Shown: positions 1 to 9,332, numbered from the stretch's first letter. The stretch is DNA of 64,000 nt from Catenulispora acidiphila DSM 44928 (GCF_000024025.1 NC_013131.1:4278001-4342000); one strand, 5' to 3'. Notes: a model not told the origin generated them from the sequence alone. Made by a program: numbers and translations.

Positions 1-933
1 GCTGTGGTCGGGCTGGGACGGCTGCGGGCGTTGATGCGTACGCCCTCTGCGACGCCGGCGTCTCCGGACCCGGTCACGGCGTCGGAGTTGGCAGGGGAGA
101 TCGAGTTCGACGACGTGGGCTTCGGTTATCGGACCGAGGCCGACGGCGCCGAGCCGCGCGAGGTGTTGCACGGCATCAGCTTCCGGATCGCCGCCGGCGA
201 GACCGTCGCCCTGGTCGGGACCACCGGCGCCGGCAAGTCGACGATCGTCAAGCTGGTCGCCCGGTTCTACGATCCCACCTCCGGGGCGGTGCGCGTCGAC
301 GGCGTCGATGTGCGCGACTACGACCTCGGCCGGTTCCGGCACCGGCTGGGCATCGTGCCGCAGGAGTCGCACATCTCCGGCGGCACCGTGCGCGACGCGA
401 TCGCCTACGGCCGGCCCGACGCCACCGACACCGCGGTGGAGGCCGCGGCCCGGGCGGTCGGCGCGCACGAGATGGTCGCCGGGCTGCCCCACGGGTACCG
501 CACCGACGTCGGGGAGCGCGGCCGGACGCTCTCGGCGGGGCAGCGGCAGCTGCTGGCGCTGGCCCGCGCCGAGCTCGTCGACCCCGACATCCTGCTGCTC
601 GACGAGGCCACCGCCTCCCTGGACCTGGCCACCGAGCGCCGGGTCGCCCTCGCGACCGCCGCGCTGACCCGCCGTCGCACCACCATCGTGGTCGCCCACC
701 GGCTCACCACCGCCATGGCCGCCGACCGGATCGTGGTGCTCGGCCACGGCCGGGTGCTCGAGGCCGGTCCGCATTCCGAGCTGCTTCAGGCCGACGGGCC
801 CTACGCGCGGCTGTGGCAGGCGTTCCAGAGCACCGGTCCCACCGCTGACATCGACGTGTTGTCGCAAGCCCAGTCTTCGCAAGCCGAGTCTTCGCCAGCC
901 CAGTCTTCGCAAGCCCAAGGAGAGAATCGATGA
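1..933 (+). CDS. ABC exporter, C-terminal nucleotide-binding domain (5' end outside window)
   Basis: This is the ATPase half of an ABC transporter. The visible part, about 310 residues, holds one complete nucleotide-binding domain: Walker A GTTGAGKST, signature LSAGQ, Walker B ILLLDEATASLD and the switch histidine in VVAHRL. The order and the DEATASLD Walker B are typical of fused TM-NBD exporters of the MsbA/MDR type, so the membrane domain probably lies before base 1. The reading frame is open to the window edge, so the GTG at 4 need not be the start. The C terminus ends in a low-complexity Ser/Gln/Ala tail made by a 15-bp tandem repeat. The stop overlaps the next start (ATGA), so the two genes are probably co-transcribed. 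The substrate cannot be told. Confidence 0.85.
   Translation, partial: AVVGLGRLRALMRTPSATPASPDPVTASELAGEIEFDDVGFGYRTEADGAEPREVLHGISFRIAAGETVALVGTTGAGKSTIVKLVARFYDPTSGAVRVDGVDVRDYDLGRFRHRLGIVPQESHISGGTVRDAIAYGRPDATDTAVEAAARAVGAHEMVAGLPHGYRTDVGERGRTLSAGQRQLLALARAELVDPDILLLDEATASLDLATERRVALATAALTRRRTTIVVAHRLTTAMAADRIVVLGHGRVLEAGPHSELLQADGPYARLWQAFQSTGPTADIDVLSQAQSSQAESSPAQSSQAQGENR
862..918 (+). repeat. 15-bp tandem repeat at the 3' end of the ABC gene
   Basis: About four imperfect copies of a 15-bp unit (TCGCAAGCCCAGTCT) lie in frame and encode the SQAQS/SQAES/SPAQS tail of the ABC protein. The tract ends in the ribosome-binding site AAGGAG of the following gene. Confidence 0.8.
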
Positions 934-1958
934 GCATCCCCCTGCGTCCGTTCGGACGTACCGGCGTCAAGGTCAGCGCGCTCGCGCTGGGCACGATGAT
1001 GTTCGGACCCCGCGGCAACCCGGATCACGACGACAGCATCCGGATCGTCCACCGGGCCCTGGACGCCGGGATCAACCTGGTCGACACCGCGGACGTGTAC
1101 AGCCAGGGCGAGTCCGAGACGATCGTCGGCAAGGCCCTGGCCGGCCGCCGCGACAGCGTCTTCCTGGCCACGAAGTTCCACGGCCGGATGGGGGAGGACG
1201 CCAACCGCTTCGGCAACTCCCGCCGGTGGATCGTCAAGGCGGTCGAGGAATCGCTCGCGCGTCTCCAGACCGACCACATCGACCTGTACCAGGTGCACCG
1301 TCCCGAGGACGACACCGACATCGACGAAACCCTCGGCGCGCTGTCCGATCTCGTCCACCAGGGCAAGATCCGCTACATCGGCACCTCGACCTTCGAGCCG
1401 TCCGGCATCGTGGAGGCCCAGTGGGTGGCCGAGAAGCGCGGCCGGGAGCGGGTGGTGGCCGAACAACCCCCGTACTCGGTCCTCGCCCGCGGCATCGAGC
1501 GCGAGGTCCTGCCGGTCGCGCAGAAATACGGACTCGCGGTGATCCCCTGGAGCCCCCTGGCCGGAGGCTGGTTGACCGGCAAGTTCCGCGTCGGCGCAGC
1601 GCAGCCCGAGACCAGCCGCGGCGCCCAGCAGGGCCGCTTCGAGATCGGCGACCCGGCCAACGCCGACAAACTCCAGGCGGTCGAAGCCCTGGCCCTCCTC
1701 GCCGAGGAAGCAGGCATCTCACTGGTCCACCTGGCGCTGGCGTTCGTGCTGGAGCACCCGGCCGTCACGGCGCCGATCATCGGCCCCCGCACGTTCGAGC
1801 AGCTCGAAGGACAGCTCGACGCGGCATCCCTGCGGTTGGCACCGGACGTCCTCGACGAGATCGACAAGATCGTGCCCCCGGGCGTCACCCTGTCCGCACG
1901 CGATGCCGGATATAACCCGCCGTCGGTCACCGACTCCGCCCGTCGGCGCCGTGCCTGA
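930..1958 (+). CDS. Aldo/keto reductase
   Basis: This is an NADPH-dependent aldo/keto reductase of 342 residues, the usual length for the subfamily that includes the Kv-beta-like and YajO/YghZ-like enzymes. The catalytic tetrad can be placed: Asp and Tyr in DTADVYSQGESE, Lys in FLATKFHG and His in YQVHRP. The C-terminal cofactor loop is seen as APIIGPRTFEQL. The start ATG overlaps the stop of the ABC gene and follows AAGGAG at 917-922. The substrate cannot be read from sequence. A link to the exporter is suggested only by the overlap. Confidence 0.88.
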   Translation: MSIPLRPFGRTGVKVSALALGTMMFGPRGNPDHDDSIRIVHRALDAGINLVDTADVYSQGESETIVGKALAGRRDSVFLATKFHGRMGEDANRFGNSRRWIVKAVEESLARLQTDHIDLYQVHRPEDDTDIDETLGALSDLVHQGKIRYIGTSTFEPSGIVEAQWVAEKRGRERVVAEQPPYSVLARGIEREVLPVAQKYGLAVIPWSPLAGGWLTGKFRVGAAQPETSRGAQQGRFEIGDPANADKLQAVEALALLAEEAGISLVHLALAFVLEHPAVTAPIIGPRTFEQLEGQLDAASLRLAPDVLDEIDKIVPPGVTLSARDAGYNPPSVTDSARRRRA

Positions 1959-1974
1959 CTTCAGGCTCGTGTAG

Positions 1975-2965
1975 CCGAGTTCGGACCTTTTTTCGGCGCC
2001 CCTGGCTGATGTGTGGGTGGCCTCTCAGGGGCGCAGTTCGGTGGCAGGTATCTGAGTAGCGTCGGCGGCCGGCGGTTGTTAGTGTCCACGACCGTGCGCC
2101 GGTCCGAGTCACTGCGCACGCGTTGGGGCTGGCGGGTGGCGGCCGCGTTTGGTGGGCGCCTGAAGCCAATGTCAAGGGCAGGGCCTCCGGCGGCGCCTTC
2201 GCGGCGCGCTACCTCGCTCCGGGGAGGGGGCGCCGCGCTGTCTGCTGCCGGACGCTGCTTGTGGTCGCCTCAGTCCCGGATTCCCCGTCGCGTCGTCGCC
2301 GTAGACGGAATCATTTCGGCCTGGCGGTGTAAAGTCGCATCGCTTTTACTGTGGTCGAGAAACGCTGGGCTTGACTGCTTCGTCGAATCGCCGACATCTC
2401 AGGAAAAGGCTGCGGTGCTTTTCACAAGCATTGCGGTCGGACTGGCATCTCAGCGCGGAGTAAGTGTTGCGCGATAGGTCGGGGACCTCCTCCCCACAGG
2501 GGTGTTGTCCCGGATCCCTCGTCGCTGTCGGCGGGCTCTGCCAATCATTGTGGACTGGCGGTGTCAAGTCGAACGAAAATGGACCCCAGCAATTGCGATC
2601 CGACTTGATTCCGCCAGGCCGCAATGATTCCGTCTACGGCGACGACAGCGGCGAGGGATCCGGGACAAAGGCGACCAACACTCAGACCGCCGCCGACCAG
2701 CCCGACCCAGCCCGACCCCCCCGTTGCAGAGTGCCCCCGCCGGAGGCGCCTGCCCTTGACGTTGACTTCAGGTGCCCCTCAAACGCGGCAGGCAGCCGCC
2801 AGCCCCAACGCATGCGCAGTGACTCGGACCTGCGCGTGGTCGTGTCGCTCCACCACCGCCGGCCGCCAACGCCACGCGGACACCCACCCCCGAACTGCGC
2901 CCCCTGCGAGGCCATCAAACCATGCTCGAAGACGTAAAAAGCTTATAAAAACCCACCAACCAACC
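1975..2965. repeat. Large diverged inverted repeat (possible MITE-like or decayed element)
   Basis: Two arms of roughly 350-370 bp face each other around about 250 bp of spacer. Clear matched blocks are 2013-2041 with 2889-2917, 2101-2134 with 2796-2829, and 2291-2327 with 2611-2646. In each case the second block is the reverse complement of the first at roughly 80-90 percent identity by eye. No transposase or other convincing gene is inside. The short open frames in the arms are mirror images of one another and are best explained by the repeat. The stretch between the aldo/keto reductase and the sulfur operon otherwise holds no gene I can support. Confidence 0.75.
2508..2571 (+). repeat. Third partial copy of the inverted-repeat inner end
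   Basis: This stretch repeats, in direct orientation, the inner end of the left arm at about 2273-2336. Shared blocks are TCCCGGAT-C-C-TCGTCG, an AATCATT core and CTGGCGGTGT-AAGTCG. The same block appears inverted at about 2600-2660, so three copies of this 65-bp unit lie within 400 bp. Confidence 0.65.
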
Positions 2966-3017
2966 GCACCCGCCTCCGCCCCGCCACGCACACAAAAGTC
3001 ATGAGCGCCCTGTTTCC

Positions 3018-3043
3018 CTCCCGCGCCCGCGCAGGCGCGGGAG
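3018..3043 (-). terminator. Perfect 10-bp GC stem-loop downstream of the flavoprotein operon
   Basis: CTCCCGCGCC and GGCGCGGGAG form a perfect 10-bp stem with a 6-base loop, 45 bases past the stop of the minus-strand flavoprotein gene. There is no T-run on either side, so intrinsic termination is only likely, not shown. Such U-poor hairpins are common at operon ends in high-GC actinomycetes. Confidence 0.5.
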
Positions 3044-3087
3044 GTGTCATCTGCCGGTGTTATCTGCCAGCGTCGTCCGCCAGGCGG

Positions 3088-5952
3088 TCACGCGTGGCGC
3101 GAGCCGGCGGCTGCGTACGCGCGGACGTCGGCGTCGGAGTCGGTGCGGGAGACCGCGAGGGCTTCGGCGACGGCGGGATCACCGTGGTCGAGCCGGAGCA
3201 GACCGAGGACTGCGGCGCGGCGTACGTCCGCGTTCGGGTCCCGGCTCAGGCTGATCAGAGTGCTGCGAAACTGTTCCCGGTCCAAGGATTCGGCCGCAAG
3301 GCTTGGCGTTGAACCTGGTGCAGATCCGGCGGTCGCAGCAGCCGCGCCGAGGGCGAGCGCGGCGCCCTTGCGGACCTGCCAGACCGGGTCGGCGGCCGAT
3401 GCTGCGAGAACCGGCGCGTCGAGCAGTGTGACGACGCCCAGTTCGGCCGCCGCCTCCAGAGCCGCGGCCCGAACCAGTGGATCAGGGTCCTTGGTCAGCG
3501 TGAGCAAGCAGTCAGTGGCTTCGGTCAGGTCCGCGGGGCGCGATGAGGTGAGACCGCGGGCCACGGCGATCCGGACTTCGCGATCCGGGTCGGCCGCCGC
3601 GCCGGTGGCCAGAACGTGTTCGTCCAGGGAGACCAGTGCCCGGACGCCGGCAGCCCGGACGGCGGCGGACTCGTCGCCGAGCGCGTCAGCGAACAGCCTT
3701 GGATCGCCGAGCCGCAGTGCACGCAACAGATCCACAGCCGTGGCGCGAGCCAGATCAGTGGGCAGCCGCGCGGCGGCTGTGAGTCCGTCGCGCAACCGCG
3801 AGTCGGGCACCAAAACCTCGACGAGCTCGACGAGCCCCGCCGCCGCGGCCCGTCGGACCTCCTCGTCGGTATCGCTGAGGAGCCGCACCAGCAGCGGGCC
3901 GGCTTCGGGCGGCGCCGCCTCGGTGAGCACGCCTATCGCCGCGCGACGTACATCCGGAGCCGGATCGTCGAGGAATTCGGGCAGCCAGTCCACCGAGGAG
4001 TCCTGCTCGGTGAGAGTCAGCAGCCTGAGAATGCGCGAATGCGCTGAGTCGTCAGCGCTGGGAACGGCGCCCGCACTGGCACCGGCACTAGCACTGGCGC
4101 CGGGAACCGCACCCGCACCCGCACCCACACCGGCACCCGCACCGCGAGCGACGCCGTCCGCGGCCGGCGCGAGGCCGCCGGCCCGGCCGAGTCCGGGGTC
4201 CGCCATCAACGGCCCGAGATACTCCACGTCGCGGCCGACCGGCGGCTCGAACTCCTCCACCGGCACCAGGTACGGTGCGACCGGCCGCCGCAGGAACTCC
4301 ATCTCGCCCTCGTCACCCTTGCGCAGGTTGAGATGGGCGAACCAGTCCACGTCGTCGCGTTCGGGCAGGTCGGCCCGGTCATGGTAGAGACCCCAGCGGC
4401 TCTCAGTCCGCACCAGCGAAGACTTCGCGGCCATCAGCGCGCAGTCGAGGATGAACGAGACCTCGGCGCAGCGCATCAACTCGTGCGGCGTGCGCGCCCC
4501 CATCGCGGCGACCTCGCCCGCCATGCGCTCGAAGGACTCGACCGCGATCGCGAGCTTGCGGCCGGTCTTGGGCGGTGCGACATAGTCGTTCACGAAACGC
4601 CGCAGCTTGTACTCCACCTGCGGCTGAGGCGGTCCGCCCGAATGGCGCAGCGGCCGGTAGACGAGGTCGTGCGCGGCTTGGATCTGGTCGGCGGGAAGCG
4701 GACCGTCGAAGCGTCCCTCTGTCTTGACCCGTTCGGCGGCATGAGCGCCGGCGAGGTCGCCGAACACGAACGCGCCGATCATGTAGTTGTGCGGAACGCA
4801 AGCCAGGTCGCCTGCCGCGTAGAGCCCGGGCACGGTCGTGGCGGCGTTCTCGTCCACCCACACGCCGGACGCGGAGTGCCCGCCGCACAACCCGATCTCC
4901 GAGATGTGCATCTCGACGTCATGCGACCGGTAGTCGTGGCCGCGGTTGGCGTGGAAGGTACCGCGGGTCGGCCGCTCGGTGGTGTGCAGAATCCCTTCCA
5001 GCGCACTGATCGTGTGCTCCGGAAGATGCGTGGTCCTGAGATACACCGGACCCCGCGCCGAATCGACCTCTCTGGCCACCTCCGCCATCATCGTGCCGGA
5101 CCAGTAGTCGCAGTCCACGAACCGCTCGCCGAGGGCGTTGACCTGATAGCCGCCGAACGGGTTGGCCACATACGCGCACGCGGGACCGTTGTAGTCCTTG
5201 ATGAGAGGGTTGATCTGGAAACACTCGATGCCGCTCAACTCGGCGCCGGCGTGATACGCCATCGAGTATCCGTCGCCGGCATTCGTCGGATTCTCGTAGG
5301 TGCCGTACAGGTATCCGCTGGCCGGCAGGCCGAGCCGGCCGCAGGGCCCGGTCGCCAGGATGACCGCGCCGGCGCGGACCGTGACGAACGCGCCGCTGCG
5401 GGTGTCGAAACCGGCCGCCCCGACCGCCCTGCCGCCCTCTGTGAGGACCCTGACGGGCATGACGCGGTTCTCGATCCGGATCCGCTCCCGCATCGAGCGC
5501 TCGCGCATCACCCGGTACAGGACCTTCTTCACGTCCTTGCCCTCGGGCATGGGCAGCACGTAGCTTCCGGAGCGGTGCACCTTGCGGACGGCGTACTCGC
5601 CGTGCTCGTCCTTCTCGAACTTGACCCCGTACTTCTCGAGCCGCTGCACCATCGCGAACCCGCGGGTCGCCGTCTGGTGGATCGTGTTCTGATTCACGAT
5701 CCCGTCGTTGGCGCGGGTGACGTCGGCGACGTACTCCCGCGGGTTGGCCTTGCCGGGGATGACCGCGTTGTTCACCCCGTCCATGCCCATCGCGAGCGCC
5801 CCGGAGTGGCGCACGTGCGCCTTCTCCAGGACCAGCACCGAGGCGCCGGCTCCGGCCGCGGTCAGCGCCGCCATGGTGCCGGCGGTCCCCCCGCCGATCA
5901 CCAGGACATCGCAGTCGAGCTGGGTCGCCTCGTCCACCGCGGGAATCTGCAT
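3088..5952 (-). CDS. FAD-dependent fumarate reductase/APS reductase-like flavoprotein fused to HEAT repeats
   Basis: This 954-residue protein begins with a dinucleotide-binding motif (VIGGGTAG, residues 18-25) and a full fumarate-reductase/succinate-dehydrogenase-type FAD domain, with the second FAD motif PGLYAAGD near residue 410. A low-complexity Gly/Ala/Pro linker (about residues 600-635) follows. The last 300 or so residues are HEAT/PBS-lyase-type repeats, with recurring D-EVRRAAA-GL patterns. The ATG at 5952 shares one base with the ATPase stop (TGATG), which fixes the start. The longer frame upstream is only antisense overlap with the ATPase. With the ferredoxin at 9333 it recalls AprA with AprB, or other flavoprotein-ferredoxin pairs. 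Co-transcription with a sulfonate-type importer suggests redox release of sulfur from an imported compound; this is inference. The HEAT fusion is unusual for this enzyme class. Confidence 0.85.
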   Translation of the reverse strand: MQIPAVDEATQLDCDVLVIGGGTAGTMAALTAAGAGASVLVLEKAHVRHSGALAMGMDGVNNAVIPGKANPREYVADVTRANDGIVNQNTIHQTATRGFAMVQRLEKYGVKFEKDEHGEYAVRKVHRSGSYVLPMPEGKDVKKVLYRVMRERSMRERIRIENRVMPVRVLTEGGRAVGAAGFDTRSGAFVTVRAGAVILATGPCGRLGLPASGYLYGTYENPTNAGDGYSMAYHAGAELSGIECFQINPLIKDYNGPACAYVANPFGGYQVNALGERFVDCDYWSGTMMAEVAREVDSARGPVYLRTTHLPEHTISALEGILHTTERPTRGTFHANRGHDYRSHDVEMHISEIGLCGGHSASGVWVDENAATTVPGLYAAGDLACVPHNYMIGAFVFGDLAGAHAAERVKTEGRFDGPLPADQIQAAHDLVYRPLRHSGGPPQPQVEYKLRRFVNDYVAPPKTGRKLAIAVESFERMAGEVAAMGARTPHELMRCAEVSFILDCALMAAKSSLVRTESRWGLYHDRADLPERDDVDWFAHLNLRKGDEGEMEFLRRPVAPYLVPVEEFEPPVGRDVEYLGPLMADPGLGRAGGLAPAADGVARGAGAGVGAGAGAVPGASASAGASAGAVPSADDSAHSRILRLLTLTEQDSSVDWLPEFLDDPAPDVRRAAIGVLTEAAPPEAGPLLVRLLSDTDEEVRRAAAAGLVELVEVLVPDSRLRDGLTAAARLPTDLARATAVDLLRALRLGDPRLFADALGDESAAVRAAGVRALVSLDEHVLATGAAADPDREVRIAVARGLTSSRPADLTEATDCLLTLTKDPDPLVRAAALEAAAELGVVTLLDAPVLAASAADPVWQVRKGAALALGAAAATAGSAPGSTPSLAAESLDREQFRSTLISLSRDPNADVRRAAVLGLLRLDHGDPAVAEALAVSRTDSDADVRAYAAAGSRHA

Positions 5953-6869
5953 CACGAGGCCACCTCTGTCGGATTCGTTGCCGTTGCCGCTGTCGCCGCC
6001 GCTGCCGTCAGGTCCTCGGCGTCCGCTGCCACCACGGGCATCGCGGGCGCCCCCGCGCTGTTCATCAAGGCTGTGAGAACCCGGGCACGCTGGCCTTCGC
6101 GGGAAGCCGTCGCGTCGCGGGGACGCTGTACCGGGATGACGGTGTCGATCCCGGCACGTCCGAGGACGATCACCCGGTCGCCGATCTCCAGCGCCTCGTC
6201 GACGTCGTGTGTCACGAACACCACGGTCGGGCCGCCCTGCCGCCACACGTCCACGAGCAGCGCGCGCATCGCGGCCCGCGTCGCCGGGTCCAGCGCGCCG
6301 AACGGCTCGTCCATCAACACCACCGGAGGGGCACCGATCAGCGCGCGGGCCAACTGCACCCGCTGCCGCATCCCGCCGGACAAGCGGCCGGGCAGATGCC
6401 TGTCGAAGCCGTCCAGGCCCACCCGAGTGATCCACTCCTCGGCTCTCGCCTTGCGTTCGGCTCTGGGCACCTGCCGCACGGCCAGCGGGAACTCGATGTT
6501 GCGCCGCACGTCGAGCCACGGCAGCAGCGCGTCGTCCTGGAAGACCATCGCCCGGTCGGACCCGGGCCCGGTGACCGGCACGCCGCCCACACTGATCCGG
6601 CCTCGAAGGGTGGGCAGCAGTCCGGCCAGACCGCGCAGCAGCGTCGACTTGCCGCAGCCGGACGGGCCGACCACGGTAAGGATCTCACCGGCGCTGACTA
6701 CTAGATCCACACCGTCCACGCCACCGAGCACGGCGCGGCGCCGGTATCCGAGGACGACGTCGTGCAGCCGGATCTCGCAGCCCGAGCCCGGACCCGCAGC
6801 CGAAGGCGAGCCCGCGCCCGAGCCGGGATCGGAGCCGAAGCCGACGCCCGCGAGCGATGACGTGCTCAT
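5952..6869 (-). CDS. Sulfonate/nitrate-type ABC transporter ATP-binding protein
   Basis: This is a cytoplasmic ATPase of the SsuB/TauB/NrtD family, 305 residues against about 255 usual. The excess is a Gly/Ser/Pro-rich N terminus of about 30 residues and an Ala/Thr-rich C terminus. Walker A is GPSGCGKST, the Q-loop is MVFQDD, the signature is LSGGMRQR and Walker B is VVLMDEPFGALD, with the switch His in FVTHD. The ATG at 6869 overlaps the permease stop (ATGA). It would drive the permease at 6866 with the binding protein at 7859. The family moves organosulfonates, taurine, nitrate or thiamin precursors. The neighbours favour a sulfur compound. Confidence 0.88.
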   Translation of the reverse strand: MSTSSLAGVGFGSDPGSGAGSPSAAGPGSGCEIRLHDVVLGYRRRAVLGGVDGVDLVVSAGEILTVVGPSGCGKSTLLRGLAGLLPTLRGRISVGGVPVTGPGSDRAMVFQDDALLPWLDVRRNIEFPLAVRQVPRAERKARAEEWITRVGLDGFDRHLPGRLSGGMRQRVQLARALIGAPPVVLMDEPFGALDPATRAAMRALLVDVWRQGGPTVVFVTHDVDEALEIGDRVIVLGRAGIDTVIPVQRPRDATASREGQRARVLTALMNSAGAPAMPVVAADAEDLTAAAATAATATNPTEVAS

Positions 6870-7810
6870 CGCGACCCCTCCGTCCCGCGCGGCAGCCACC
6901 CGGTGACCCGCCGGCCGGCCAGTTCGACCGCCGCGGCGGTGGCGCCGCCGAGCAGGCCGATCGTGAGCATGCCGACGACCACAGAGGGATAGTCGACCAC
7001 CGTGTACGCCTCCCAGGTGCGGTATCCGATTCCGTACTGGCCCGAGATCATCTCCGCGGAGATGACGCAGATCCAGGCGACTCCCATGCCGACCGACAGG
7101 CCGCCGAAGACTCCGGGCAGCGCACCGGGCAGCACCACCCGGCGCAGCACCGTCCAGCGTCCGGCACCGAGGGTGCGCACCGCGTCTTCCACGACCGTCG
7201 GCAGGGCCCGCACGGCGTGCCGGGTCGAGACCAGGATGGGGAAGAACGCCGCGGTCGCGGTGATGAACACCATGCCCTGCTCGTTGCTCGGGAAGGCGAG
7301 GATCGCGATCGGCACCAGCGCGATCGCCGGGATCGGGCGCACGACCTCGAGCAGCGGCCCGAGGATGTCCTCGGCGAATCGCGAGCGGGCCAGCGCGATG
7401 CCCGTGCCGATCCCGGCGAGCCCGGCGATCAGGAATCCGCCCAGGATCCGCAGCAGGCTGGCGGCTATGTCCTGGTAGTAGACCGCAGTGCCCAACTGGT
7501 GCCGGAAGTCCGTGGCGACGGCGCCGGCCGAGGGCAGGTTCCCGAACCGGATCCAGAAAGTCACCTGGTGCGTGGTGAGCAGTTGCCACGCCAGGATCGC
7601 GGCGCCAAGCGACACACAGCGCAGCAACCGGCGCCCGGCTTTGGTTCGCAGTTCGCCATCGCGCCTTTGGCGGGTTTCGGCCCGATCCGTCTCGGAGCTG
7701 TCTGACAGGCCCTCTGACGGCGTCCAGCCGGGCAGGCTCCAGGGATCGTCCTGAACCGGGCTGGGCAAGATGCTGCGACTGCGCCGTCGTGCGATGTTCG
7801 TGGTCGGCAC
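6866..7810 (-). CDS. Sulfonate/nitrate-type ABC transporter permease
   Basis: This is an inner-membrane permease of the SsuC/TauC/NrtB family, 314 residues. A basic N-terminal tail of about 70 residues precedes the first membrane helix near LLRCVSLGAAILAW. The rest carries the usual six helices and the EAA-type coupling loop near VEDAVRTLGAGRWTVLRRVVL. It starts at a GTG (7810) and sits between the ATPase, which it overlaps by four bases, and the binding protein 48 bp upstream. It is part of one transcript with the ferredoxin and flavoprotein genes. Confidence 0.88.
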   Translation of the reverse strand: MPTTNIARRRSRSILPSPVQDDPWSLPGWTPSEGLSDSSETDRAETRQRRDGELRTKAGRRLLRCVSLGAAILAWQLLTTHQVTFWIRFGNLPSAGAVATDFRHQLGTAVYYQDIAASLLRILGGFLIAGLAGIGTGIALARSRFAEDILGPLLEVVRPIPAIALVPIAILAFPSNEQGMVFITATAAFFPILVSTRHAVRALPTVVEDAVRTLGAGRWTVLRRVVLPGALPGVFGGLSVGMGVAWICVISAEMISGQYGIGYRTWEAYTVVDYPSVVVGMLTIGLLGGATAAAVELAGRRVTGWLPRGTEGSR

Positions 7811-7858
7811 GGGTTTCTCCTTCCCGGACTCCCGGACGAGGTGTCCGGAACTCCTGAA

Positions 7859-9301
7859 TCAGGCCTGCGCGAGTGCGGCGGCGTAGCTCACGATCGCCGA
7901 GCCGTGGTGGGCCGCGAGGTAGGCGTTCGCCTCGTCCTGGGTGGTGAAGGGCTGCAAGTGCGAAGTCGCGGGGTTCGCCGGGTCGCTGACCCAGATGTCC
8001 TTGTCCGCGAACCAGAGCGTTCCGTACGCCGCGTCGGGCACGTACGTCGTGTCGATCTTCTTGCCCTGGGCTTGGGCCTGCCGCACGAACCGCAGCGCGC
8101 AGGTCGGCGTCGCCGCGGGATGCGTGGACTGCTCCCCGGTGAGCCAGACCTGGGACGCGGTCGGCGAGCCGGCGGCCACGGTCAGGCCGCAGCCGGTGTC
8201 GGTCCCGGAGGCCGTGCTCGGGTTCGCGGTGGCTGCCGTCGCGGTCGAGTATCCGGTGCCGTACGCCTTCTCGAGGTAGGAGCCGTTGATGAAAGAGCCC
8301 AGATTTATCGAGTTGAGTACGCCGATCGACTTGAGGAAGGGGACATCGCCGCTCATCGCCGCGGTCTCCTGCGGCTTGAGCGTCGGGTCGAAGGTCACCA
8401 GGCCGTCTTCGCCGATGTAGAGGTAGACGACCTCGGGTGCCAGACCGGTCGTCGCGGCCACCGACAGCGACGCTTTGACCGGGTTCTGCTGCAAATAGCG
8501 CGTCGTCTGGATCTCGGCCTTGAGGAAGGCGTCGACGACGCCCGGCTGGCTCTTCGCGTACGACGTGCGCACGACCACGCCGTGCAGCGTCGGCACGTTG
8601 AGGGCGCCGCCGTCGTACAGCACCTTGGCCTGTCCGGCGTAGACGAGCTGTGCGGGCCACGCGGCGAACTGCGACAGCGCGGCGACCGAGCCGGCCTGCA
8701 GGGCCGAGGCGCCCACCGAGGGCTGCTGGTTGACGACGTGCACGGCGCTGGCGGGATTGAGCCCGTCGTTCTGCAGGGCCCTGACGAGGGTGCCGTCGGC
8801 GGCTGAGCCGACGCTGGTCGAGACCGCCTTTCCGGCCAGGTCCCGCAGCGAGGTCGCCGGCGAGTTCTCCGGCACGACGACCTGGTTGAGCGCACCGCGC
8901 AGGTTGAACCCGGTGGCGGCGATCATCTCGGTGTCCGTGGAGGCCTGCCGCTGCGCGGTCGAGCCGTTGATCAGCAGCGGGTAGTCGCCCATCGAGCCGA
9001 TGTCGATCTTCCCGGCGACCATCTGCGTCGTGATCGGCGCGCCGGTCGCGTAGTCCTGCCAGCTGATCGTGTACTTCTTGCCGGTGCTCTTGCCGAGCGC
9101 GTCGAGTTGCTGCTGGAAGTACCCGAGCGAGCGCAGCAGTGTCCCGGCGTTGATCGTGTCGATGGTCTTGGACTGGTACCCGACCACGACGTTGACGGTG
9201 TTCCCCGAGCTCCCCGTGGAACAGGCGGCGGACGACGCCGCGGCTGCGAGCACGGTCAGTGCCAGCGCCGTGCGACCCACGGCGGTGGTTCTCCTCATCA
9301 C
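7859..9301 (-). CDS. ABC substrate-binding lipoprotein with a NosL-like C-terminal domain
   Basis: This is the solute-binding subunit of the sulfonate-type transporter, 480 residues against about 320-350 for the family. The signal peptide ends at a weak lipobox (SAAC). The binding domain (about residues 35-350) has a TauA/SsuA-like pattern such as GKIDIGSMGDYPLL. The extra 110 residues at the C terminus (about 370-480) include a Cys near 371, CALRFV, WFADKDIWVSD and an ending of the type F-T-A-AYLAAHHG-A-VSY. This resembles NosL, a copper-binding lipoprotein domain. The NosL reading rests on pattern recall and is the weaker part. The domain could help deliver or sense a metal or sulfur ligand. 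Confidence 0.8.
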   Translation of the reverse strand: MMRRTTAVGRTALALTVLAAAASSAACSTGSSGNTVNVVVGYQSKTIDTINAGTLLRSLGYFQQQLDALGKSTGKKYTISWQDYATGAPITTQMVAGKIDIGSMGDYPLLINGSTAQRQASTDTEMIAATGFNLRGALNQVVVPENSPATSLRDLAGKAVSTSVGSAADGTLVRALQNDGLNPASAVHVVNQQPSVGASALQAGSVAALSQFAAWPAQLVYAGQAKVLYDGGALNVPTLHGVVVRTSYAKSQPGVVDAFLKAEIQTTRYLQQNPVKASLSVAATTGLAPEVVYLYIGEDGLVTFDPTLKPQETAAMSGDVPFLKSIGVLNSINLGSFINGSYLEKAYGTGYSTATAATANPSTASGTDTGCGLTVAAGSPTASQVWLTGEQSTHPAATPTCALRFVRQAQAQGKKIDTTYVPDAAYGTLWFADKDIWVSDPANPATSHLQPFTTQDEANAYLAAHHGSAIVSYAAALAQA

Positions 9302-9332
9302 AGTCTTCTTCTCTCCCTGTGTCTCGGTGCCG

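Noticed and set aside
2013-2477. Open frames of up to 154 codons inside the inverted repeat
   Set aside because: Frames in the two arms mirror each other because the DNA does. They lack ribosome-binding sites and recognisable domains.
4333-6906. Open frame of 857 codons on the plus strand
   Set aside because: It is antisense to the flavoprotein and ATPase genes, which have clear motifs. High-GC third-position bias makes such frames.
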